From NCBI RefSeq assembly GCF_937976265.1, contig NZ_CALJRX010000020.1:1-21810 (forward strand): a DNA stretch of 21,810 nucleotides. The letters are read 5' to 3'. The DNA comes from an uncultured Haemophilus sp. (GTDB taxonomy: Bacteria; Pseudomonadota; Gammaproteobacteria; Enterobacterales; Pasteurellaceae). Position numbers and translations under genes: made by a program. Of this stretch, positions 15,954-21,810 are shown piece after piece (positions within the stretch are counted from its first letter, which is position 1; each line of letters opens with the position of its first letter). A model generated the notes under the pieces. The model was not told where the DNA came from. It ran no database searches and saw only the letters and a program-made list of their open reading frames with translations.

Positions 15954-17861
15954 TTGAATGATATGGTCAAAAATCTAGTTCTATGGGTTGTGGTAGCAGT
16001 TGTCATGATGACGGCTTACCAAAGTTTTAATTCTAATGGCGTGATTGACTCAAAAGATTACACAACCTTTGTGTATGATGTGGGTGACGGTCAAGTGAAG
16101 GAAACGCGTTTTGATGCGAATGAAATCACTGTGACCAAAAATGACGGTTCTAAATATATGACCGTGATGCCACCGTTGGAAGATAAAAAGCTCTTAGATG
16201 ACTTATTAAATAAAAAAGTTAAAATCGAAGGTACGCCTTTTGAAAAACGCAGTTTATTATCACAAATTTTAATTTCGTGGTTTCCAATGCTATTCCTTGT
16301 CGGGGTATGGATTTTCTTCATGCGTCAAATGCAAGGTGGTGGCGGCAAGGCCATGAGCTTTGGTAAAAGCCGCGCTAAAATGCTGAACCAAGATCAAATC
16401 AAAGTGACTTTTGCGGATGTTGCAGGTTGCGATGAAGCAAAAGAAGAAGTCGGTGAAGTCGTTGATTTCTTGCGTGAACCGAAAAAATTCCAAAACCTTG
16501 GTGGTAAAATTCCAAAAGGGATTTTAATGGTAGGTCCTCCAGGTACAGGTAAAACCTTATTAGCGAAAGCTATTGCAGGTGAAGCGAAAGTGCCTTTCTT
16601 TACAATTTCAGGTTCTGACTTTGTGGAGATGTTTGTGGGGGTTGGTGCTTCTCGTGTACGTGATATGTTCGAGCAAGCGAAGAAAAATGCACCATGCTTA
16701 ATCTTTATTGATGAAATTGATGCCGTAGGTCGCCAACGTGGTGCCGGTTTAGGTGGTGGACACGATGAGCGTGAGCAAACTCTTAACCAAATGTTAGTTG
16801 AAATGGATGGTTTCGGTGGTCACGAAGGTGTAATTGTTATTGCAGCAACTAACCGTCCAGATGTACTTGACCCCGCATTAACGCGTCCTGGCCGTTTTGA
16901 CCGTCAAGTTGTTGTGGGTTTACCGGATGTCAAAGGTCGTGAGCAAATTTTAAAAGTTCACATGCGTAAAGTGCCTGTTGCTGATGATGTTGATGCGATG
17001 ACACTTGCTCGTGGTACACCAGGTTATTCAGGTGCGGATTTAGCAAACTTGGTTAATGAAGCGGCATTATTTGCTGCGCGTAGCAATAAACGTACTGTAT
17101 CGATGCTTGAGTTTGAAAAAGCCAAAGATAAGATCAATATGGGACCTGAACGTCGTACCATGATCATGACGGATAAACAAAAAGAATCGACAGCGTACCA
17201 TGAAGCGGGTCACGCCATTGTAGGTTACTTAGTGCCTGAACATGATCCGGTACATAAAGTCACGATTATTCCTCGTGGCCGCGCATTAGGTGTAACTTTC
17301 TTCTTACCTGAAGGTGATCAAATTAGTATCAGCCAAAAACAATTAGAAAGTAAACTTTCAACTCTTTATGCAGGACGTTTAGCAGAAGATTTGATTTACG
17401 GTGAAGAAAATATTTCTACCGGTGCATCTAACGATATTAAAGTGGCAACGAATATTGCACGTAATATGGTGACCCAATGGGGCTTCTCAGATAAACTCGG
17501 TCCGATTCTTTATACCGAAGATGAGGGCGAAGTATTCCTAGGTCGCTCAATGGCGAAAGCAAAACATATGTCAGATGAAACAGCGCATGCGATTGATGAA
17601 GAAGTGCGTGCGATTGTAAATCGTAACTATGCGAGAGCAAGACAGATTTTGATCGATAATATGGATATTCTTCACGCCATGAAGGATGCGTTAGTGAAAT
17701 ATGAGACTATTGAAGAAGAACAAATCAAGCAATTGATGAATCGTGAACCTGTTACACCACCATCTGGTTGGGAAGATAACAAAGACACGAAACCAACAGC
17801 AAAACCGCAGGAAGAGAAAACTGAAAGTGCGGTTAATCATTCAGAAGATCCTGAAGCATAA
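15954..17861 (+). CDS. ftsH: ATP-dependent zinc metalloprotease FtsH
   Basis: A membrane-bound AAA+ protease of 635 residues that degrades sigma-32, LpxC and misassembled membrane proteins in E. coli. It has membrane segments at about 7-22 and 107-124 with a periplasmic domain between. The AAA module has Walker A GPPGTGKT (194-201), pore loop MFVGVG (226-231), Walker B FIDEID (251-256) and the second region of homology (299-317). The zinc site is HEAGH (416-420) plus D494. A TTG at 15954 is 7 bases after an AGG; the next in-frame ATG (15963) is 16 bases away, so TTG is preferred. It follows rlmE. An uptake sequence lies in the variable C-terminal tail (17825-17833). Confidence 0.97.
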   Translation: MNDMVKNLVLWVVVAVVMMTAYQSFNSNGVIDSKDYTTFVYDVGDGQVKETRFDANEITVTKNDGSKYMTVMPPLEDKKLLDDLLNKKVKIEGTPFEKRSLLSQILISWFPMLFLVGVWIFFMRQMQGGGGKAMSFGKSRAKMLNQDQIKVTFADVAGCDEAKEEVGEVVDFLREPKKFQNLGGKIPKGILMVGPPGTGKTLLAKAIAGEAKVPFFTISGSDFVEMFVGVGASRVRDMFEQAKKNAPCLIFIDEIDAVGRQRGAGLGGGHDEREQTLNQMLVEMDGFGGHEGVIVIAATNRPDVLDPALTRPGRFDRQVVVGLPDVKGREQILKVHMRKVPVADDVDAMTLARGTPGYSGADLANLVNEAALFAARSNKRTVSMLEFEKAKDKINMGPERRTMIMTDKQKESTAYHEAGHAIVGYLVPEHDPVHKVTIIPRGRALGVTFFLPEGDQISISQKQLESKLSTLYAGRLAEDLIYGEENISTGASNDIKVATNIARNMVTQWGFSDKLGPILYTEDEGEVFLGRSMAKAKHMSDETAHAIDEEVRAIVNRNYARARQILIDNMDILHAMKDALVKYETIEEEQIKQLMNREPVTPPSGWEDNKDTKPTAKPQEEKTESAVNHSEDPEA

Positions 17862-17865
17862 AATT

Positions 17866-17894
17866 AAAGCCTTCCTAATTTGGAAGGCTTTTTT
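17866..17894 (+). terminator. Intrinsic terminator after ftsH
   Basis: AAAGCCTTCC (17866-17875) pairs with GGAAGGCTTT (17882-17891), a perfect 10-bp stem with a 6-base loop and a run of T. It starts 4 bases after the ftsH stop. Confidence 0.94.
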
Positions 17895-17930
17895 ATTTAT
17901 TATTTCATTCTTTTCATTACTATATTCCGT

Positions 17931-17936
17931 TATAAT
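17931..17936 (+). promoter_or_regulatory. Candidate folP promoter (-10)
   Basis: A perfect TATAAT with only a weak -35 (TTCTTT at 17908-17913, 17-base spacing). It lies just beyond the ftsH terminator, so folP appears to start its own transcript with a leader of about 33 bases. Confidence 0.5.
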
Positions 17937-17975
17937 CTAACCTTTCAAATTTGATTTAAAAATTGACCGCACTTT

Positions 17976-18803
17976 ATGAAACTTTATGCTAATAACAAAT
18001 GTCTAGATTTATCATTCCCGCAAATTATGGGAATTTTGAATTTCACCCCTGATTCGTTTTCTGATAGCGGGCAGTTTTTCAGTCTAGACAAAGCATTATT
18101 TCAAGTTGAAAAAATGCTGAAAGAAGGTGCAACAATTATTGATATTGGCGGCGAATCAACTCGTCCAATGGCAGAGGAAGTGTCTGAAGCTGAAGAATTA
18201 CAACGTGTGATACCTTTAGTTGAAGCAGTACAAAAACGTTTTGATTGTTGGATTTCAGTGGATACTTCTAAAGCTGTGGTAATGAAAGAAGCGGCTAAAG
18301 TTGGCATGGATTTAATTAATGATATTCGTGCTCTACGTGAACCTGGTGCACTCGACATAGCAGGACAGTTGAATTTACCCACTTGTATCATGCATATGCA
18401 AGGTCAGCCACGTACAATGCAAGCAAATCCACATTACGATGATGTGGTTCAAGATGTTTATCAATTTTTAAACGATAGAACTCAAGCTTGTTTAGATGCG
18501 GGAATCGCTAAAGAAAATATTATTTGGGATATGGGCTTTGGTTTTGGTAAAACGGTACAGCATAACTATAAACTTTTACAACAGTTGGCTCACTTCTGTA
18601 CAAGCGGATATCCTGTTTTAGCAGGGCTTTCACGTAAATCGATGATTGGTGCTGTATTAGATAAACCCGTGACTGAACGCGTTGTGGGAAGTGTAGCAGG
18701 GGCATTAATTGCTGCTCAAAATGGGGCGACAATTTTGCGTGTACATGATGTAGCCGCAACAGCAGATGCTTTAAAAGTATGGCAAGCAACACAACAAGCG
18801 TAA
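17976..18803 (+). CDS. folP: Dihydropteroate synthase
   Basis: DHPS, 275 residues (E. coli 282), the sulfonamide target. It joins p-aminobenzoate to dihydropterin pyrophosphate in folate synthesis. Residues match E. coli numbering: N22 and F28 in LNFTPDSFSD, R63 and P64 in GGESTRP, D96, N115, D185, K221 in LSRKSMIG, R255 and H257 in RVHDV. Two positions next to conserved loops differ from the usual pattern: M65 where Gly is common, and M186 where Pro is common (DMGFGFGK). The start fits family alignments, yet no Shine-Dalgarno is present: an uptake sequence (17966-17974) ends one base before the ATG. It is followed by glmM, as in E. coli. Confidence 0.96.
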   Translation: MKLYANNKCLDLSFPQIMGILNFTPDSFSDSGQFFSLDKALFQVEKMLKEGATIIDIGGESTRPMAEEVSEAEELQRVIPLVEAVQKRFDCWISVDTSKAVVMKEAAKVGMDLINDIRALREPGALDIAGQLNLPTCIMHMQGQPRTMQANPHYDDVVQDVYQFLNDRTQACLDAGIAKENIIWDMGFGFGKTVQHNYKLLQQLAHFCTSGYPVLAGLSRKSMIGAVLDKPVTERVVGSVAGALIAAQNGATILRVHDVAATADALKVWQATQQA

Positions 18804-18821
18804 ACAACTAACCGATTTTAT

Positions 18822-18851
18822 ATGTTGTAGAATAAATGATTTCTACAACAT
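18822..18851 (+). other. Hairpin in the folP-glmM gap
   Basis: ATGTTGTAGAA (18822-18832) and TTCTACAACAT (18841-18851) form a perfect 11-bp stem with an 8-base loop. No T-run follows, so it is not a canonical terminator. It ends 28 bases before the glmM start and is probably part of the folP-glmM transcript. Confidence 0.7.
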
Positions 18852-18879
18852 CATTATTCAAATTTAATAAGGAATAAAC

Positions 18880-20214
18880 ATGGCAAATCGTAAATATTTT
18901 GGTACTGATGGTGTACGCGGTAAAGTAGGGACATATCCAATCACACCTGATTTCGCATTGAAATTAGGTTGGGCAGCAGGTAAGGTTTTAGCCTCGCAAG
19001 GTTCTCGTACTGTGTTAATCGGGAAAGATACTCGTATTTCAGGTTATATGCTGGAATCTGCACTTGAAGCAGGTTTGGCGGCAGCGGGTTTAACTGCCGC
19101 ATTTACCGGTCCAATGCCAACCCCTGCCGTGGCGTATTTAACCCGCACTTTCCGTTTAGAAGCGGGTATTGTCATTTCGGCATCACATAATCCTTATTAT
19201 GATAACGGGATTAAATTCTTCTCTTCACAAGGCACAAAATTACCAGATGATATTGAAGAAGCGATTGAAGCCATGCTTGATCAGCCAATGGATTGTGTGG
19301 AGTCTGCTGATTTAGGTAAAGCAAGACGTATCAATGATGCCGCAGGACGTTATATTGAATTTTGTAAAAGTACTTTCCCTGCACATCTAGGGTTAGATGG
19401 TTATAAAATCGTGGTGGATTGCGCAAATGGTGCGACCTATCATATTGCGCCAAATGTATTACGAGAGTTAGGCGCGGAAGTGATTGAAATTGGTACAGAT
19501 CCTAACGGAATCAATATTAATGAGAAATGTGGTGCAACCGATGTAAAAGCGTTACAGGAAAAAGTGCTTGAAACTAAAGCAGATGTTGGTCTCGCTTATG
19601 ATGGTGATGGTGACCGTATTATGATGGTGGATCACTTAGGTAATAAAGTGGATGGCGACCAAATCCTATTCATTATCGCTCGTGAAGCTTTACGTTCAGG
19701 TCAATTAAAAGGTGGTGTAGTGGGCACATTAATGAGTAATATGAGTCTAGAAATTGCCTTAAAAATGTTAGGTGTGCCTTTCGTTCGTGCTAATGTTGGT
19801 GACCGTTATGTATTAGAAAAAATGGTAGAGCATGGCTGGACATTAGGTGGAGAAAACTCTGGCCATATCATTATCGCAGATAAAAATACGACAGGTGATG
19901 GTATTATTGCCTCATTAGCCGTATTAAGTGCAATGGTTCAACATCGTTTATCATTAAACGAGCTTGCAAGTGCGGTTAAATTATTCCCTCAAGTACTGAT
20001 TAATGTTCGTTTTGCGGGCGGTGCAAATCCATTAGAAAGTGAAGCGGTAAAAGCTGTAGCCGCTGATGTAGAAAAACGCTTAGAAGGCAAAGGTCGAATT
20101 CTATTACGTAAGTCTGGTACTGAGCCACTTATTCGCGTCATGGTCGAATGTGAAGACGGTGCACTTGCAAAACAATGTGCAGAAGAAATTGCAGAAGCAG
20201 TGAAAGCAAATTAA
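18880..20214 (+). CDS. glmM: Phosphoglucosamine mutase
   Basis: GlmM (MrsA), 444 residues (E. coli 445). It interconverts glucosamine-6-phosphate and glucosamine-1-phosphate for peptidoglycan and lipopolysaccharide precursors. The phosphoserine S102 lies in ISASHNP (99-105). The magnesium loop DGDGDR is at 241-246, the sugar loop GENSGH at 324-329 and the phosphate loop RKSGTEPLIR at 410-419. AAGGA at 18869-18873 serves the ATG at 18880. It is 76 bases after folP with a hairpin between, and has its own terminator. An uptake sequence lies at 19968-19976. Confidence 0.97.
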   Translation: MANRKYFGTDGVRGKVGTYPITPDFALKLGWAAGKVLASQGSRTVLIGKDTRISGYMLESALEAGLAAAGLTAAFTGPMPTPAVAYLTRTFRLEAGIVISASHNPYYDNGIKFFSSQGTKLPDDIEEAIEAMLDQPMDCVESADLGKARRINDAAGRYIEFCKSTFPAHLGLDGYKIVVDCANGATYHIAPNVLRELGAEVIEIGTDPNGININEKCGATDVKALQEKVLETKADVGLAYDGDGDRIMMVDHLGNKVDGDQILFIIAREALRSGQLKGGVVGTLMSNMSLEIALKMLGVPFVRANVGDRYVLEKMVEHGWTLGGENSGHIIIADKNTTGDGIIASLAVLSAMVQHRLSLNELASAVKLFPQVLINVRFAGGANPLESEAVKAVAADVEKRLEGKGRILLRKSGTEPLIRVMVECEDGALAKQCAEEIAEAVKAN

Positions 20215-20219
20215 TGAAG

Positions 20220-20240
20220 TGGGGGCTTGCCCCCATTTTT
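20220..20240 (+). terminator. Intrinsic terminator after glmM
   Basis: TGGGGG (20220-20225) pairs with CCCCCA (20230-20235) around CTTG, followed by five T. It starts 5 bases past the glmM stop and precedes sixA in the same direction. Confidence 0.92.
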
Positions 20241-20283
20241 GATCATAAAATTTATCTTTTATTATTTTTAGGAAAGCCAATAT

Positions 20284-20766
20284 ATGAAAATTTTTATTAT
20301 GCGTCATGGAGAAGCAGAAGTTGTCGCTTCATCCGACGAGGCGCGGCATTTAAACGACTACGGGCGAAAACAGTCAACATCACAAGGTCAATGGCTTAAA
20401 AACCATCTAAATTCAACCGCGCTTTCAATTCAAAAAGTGATTGTCAGCCCTTATGTTCGTGCTCAAGAAACATTTGAGCTCGTCAATTCAGCGTTAAACA
20501 ATATTCTTAATGATGTTGAAACTTGGAGTGGAATTACACCTTACGGGAATGCGACGCTAGTAGCAGATTATTTATCTGTTTTACAGGAACAAGGGGTTGA
20601 AAGTGTTTTGCTTGTTTCTCATTTACCTTTAGTGGGCAGTATTGTTTCAGAGCTTTATGGTAAGCGAAATCCAATCAGTTTTTATCCCGCAACGATTGTT
20701 CAAATTGACTGGAATGGTGAAAAAGGTACGATTGAAACCTATCGTTATCCTAAAGAGAACGGTTAA
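20284..20766 (+). CDS. sixA: Phosphohistidine phosphatase SixA
   Basis: A 160-residue member of the histidine phosphatase superfamily (E. coli SixA 161). The catalytic signature is FIMRHGEAE with R7 and H8. Other conserved residues are R59 in SPYVRAQET and H113 in LLVSHLPLVG. SixA removes phosphate from histidines of phosphotransfer proteins; in E. coli it has been tied to ArcB and to the nitrogen PTS protein NPr. AGGA at 20270-20273 is 10 bases from the ATG. A terminator separates it from glmM, so expression may rely on readthrough or an unseen promoter. It ends at its own strong terminator. Confidence 0.93.
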   Translation: MKIFIMRHGEAEVVASSDEARHLNDYGRKQSTSQGQWLKNHLNSTALSIQKVIVSPYVRAQETFELVNSALNNILNDVETWSGITPYGNATLVADYLSVLQEQGVESVLLVSHLPLVGSIVSELYGKRNPISFYPATIVQIDWNGEKGTIETYRYPKENG

Positions 20767-20856
20767 AATTGATTGAAGATAATATGAAAATAAAGTTTGA
20801 TGTGATTTACTTTTTTGAACTATAACTATAGTTGACTCCAAAAGTCGCTAAATAAC

Positions 20857-20893
20857 AAATACCTAGAAATGTGTATTTCTGGGTGTTTTTTTT
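20857..20893 (+). terminator. Intrinsic terminator after sixA
   Basis: AAATACCTAGAAAT (20857-20870) and ATTTCTGGGTGTTT (20875-20888) form a long stem with two wobbles and a GTGT loop, merging into a run of eight T. Confidence 0.88.
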
Positions 20894-20921
20894 AAAATTT
20901 TTTTGAAATCGTATTTGCATC

Positions 20922-20955
20922 AAAAAAAAAGATGCCTATTGATCAAAATAAGCAT
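20922..20955 (-). terminator. Intrinsic terminator for the YARHG lipoprotein gene
   Basis: On the minus strand ATGCTTATT (20955-20947) pairs with AATAGGCAT (20940-20932) around TTGATC, with one wobble. It is followed by C and nine T (to 20922, after one base at 20931). It lies about 75 bases downstream of the minus-strand stop codon at 21031. Confidence 0.85.
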
Positions 20956-21030
20956 TCTTTTCCCGTTTTACCAAATAATAAATTCCTTCCGGTTTGATAC
21001 CGGTTGATGTGATATTGATTTTTTATACTG

Positions 21031-21810
21031 TTAATTAAATCGCTTTTCCACCTTCAGCAACATTTCCAAATTAGCTTTTTCATAGTCATTGAACAAATGC
21101 TCTTTCACATAGCTGTCTGTCAATCCGGGTTGTGGATAATACCAAGATTTTCTTTCGAAATACTCCTGATTTTTCGGCTTCTTGAACACAAATCCATGTC
21201 TTGCATACATTTCGTTAACCGCTAAGCGAATCAGGTCTTTTCCACCGTAATCTGCAAGTGCCTCTACTTCTTCCAATTCCAAATATCTCATATCGGAATC
21301 GGGTAACACATATTCTGCTGTTGACAGATCCTGACTATAAGTTTGTGTTGATTTACCGGACAACACAGCACCATATTTTTTGATTGCACACTCTTCTAAG
21401 AACTCAAAAAATTGGTCTATTGCAAGTTCATTCTGTGGAACATCATTGAATGTTAAACTATGGAAATCATAGCTTGGCGAACCGTCCGAAGACATTCCAA
21501 GCCACACATATTTCAAAACTGCCACAACGGAAACACCGTCATAAACCATATTGCCTGTTATCTTTATATAGGTTCTTCCGTCTTCTTTAGACTGATAAGA
21601 TTCATACGTTGGCGAGCCGATAGCTGCATCAACCAACTGTCCTAATGAATAATCAGAACCGTCAAAAGTAAAGTCTTTAATATCTTCTTTTGCCTGATCT
21701 TGCAAACCAGATGTATCCACACTTTTTCCTTCTGTATTCGCAATCTTGTTTTTAATCTGAGCTGTATCACAGGCACACAACAATAACATCGTTGTCCACC
21801 CCAGAAAAAT
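21031..21810 (-). CDS. YARHG-domain lipoprotein, 5' end beyond window (partial)
   Basis: The reading frame stays open to the right edge, so the true start lies outside. Counting from the first ATG inside (21789), there are 252 residues. The residues before and after it read as the end of a lipoprotein signal peptide (hydrophobic, then LLLCAC), giving a likely lipid-anchored cysteine at residue 7. A polar linker follows to about residue 40, then a beta-rich region (48-130) that includes SLTFNDVPQN. A C-terminal YARHG domain (about 165-250) contains NEMYARHGF and KSWYYPQP. This domain is best known from surface and secreted proteins of Firmicutes; its function is undefined. Codons such as ATA, AGA and GGA are frequent, unlike neighbouring genes, which suggests transfer. 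No uptake sequence is present. Confidence 0.8.
   Translation of the reverse strand: MFLGWTTMLLLCACDTAQIKNKIANTEGKSVDTSGLQDQAKEDIKDFTFDGSDYSLGQLVDAAIGSPTYESYQSKEDGRTYIKITGNMVYDGVSVVAVLKYVWLGMSSDGSPSYDFHSLTFNDVPQNELAIDQFFEFLEECAIKKYGAVLSGKSTQTYSQDLSTAEYVLPDSDMRYLELEEVEALADYGGKDLIRLAVNEMYARHGFVFKKPKNQEYFERKSWYYPQPGLTDSYVKEHLFNDYEKANLEMLLKVEKRFN

Larger units (their letters stand above)
1699..19976. repeat. Dispersed Haemophilus-type DNA uptake sequences (16 exact cores)
   Basis: The core AAGTGCGGT occurs on the plus strand at 1699, 3110, 5877, 6984, 9942, 11762, 12645, 14077, 17825 and 19968 (first base). Its complement ACCGCACTT occurs at 3468, 5811, 6964, 10183, 12626 and 17966. Chance would give about 0.2 copies in this length. 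Two pairs form inverted-repeat terminators (6958-6998, 12619-12660); most others lie inside genes. They mark a competent Pasteurellaceae of the Haemophilus clade. None lies in ackA-pta, greA-rlmE or the YARHG gene. Confidence 0.96.

Noticed and set aside
20917..20935. Hairpin GCATC, nine A, GATGC
   Set aside because: The 5-bp stem has a large A-loop and competes with the longer terminator at 20922-20955, which explains the same bases better.

Overview
The window is a chromosomal stretch of a Pasteurellaceae bacterium, most likely a Haemophilus species (H. parainfluenzae or H. haemolyticus type). The main evidence is 16 exact copies, counting both strands, of the 9-bp uptake signal core AAGTGCGGT. 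That is about one per 1.4 kb, the density expected of a Haemophilus-type (Hin) naturally competent genome. The AT-rich coding sequence and close protein similarity to H. influenzae housekeeping genes agree. Species assignment is inference.

Layout. (1) 1-707: 3' end of a 23S rRNA gene, spacer, 5S rRNA and rRNA terminator. (2) 785-6939, plus strand: yoaA/dinG-type helicase, tsaB, an Slp-family outer-membrane lipoprotein, fadD and rnd. (3) 7027-9748, minus strand: ackA-pta acetate operon, with an intrinsic terminator between the two genes. (4) 9970-12545, plus: yfbV, then cvpA-purF behind a PurR box and a terminator-like leader hairpin. (5) 12670-14109, minus: dacB, divergent from greA (14262-14738), which has a leader with a terminator-like hairpin. 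(6) 14771-15070, minus: yhbY, divergent from the rlmE-ftsH pair, which has a good sigma-32-type promoter. (7) 17976-20766, plus: folP, glmM, sixA. (8) 21031-21810, minus: a YARHG-domain lipoprotein running off the right edge. Its codon use looks foreign and it resembles proteins of Firmicutes.

Most of the window is ordinary core genome: ribosome assembly and modification (rRNA, rlmE, yhbY), tRNA modification and processing (tsaB, rnd), envelope (dacB, glmM, slp), central metabolism (ackA, pta, fadD), purine and folate synthesis (purF, folP), transcript elongation (greA) and proteolysis (ftsH). I see no CRISPR array, transposase, prophage or defence system. The points most worth a second look are a compact 483-residue phosphate acetyltransferase lacking about 230 residues of the usual N-terminal and central regions; the foreign-looking YARHG lipoprotein; and several regulatory arrangements (terminator between ackA and pta, leader hairpins before cvpA and greA, an uptake sequence occupying the ribosome-binding position of folP).
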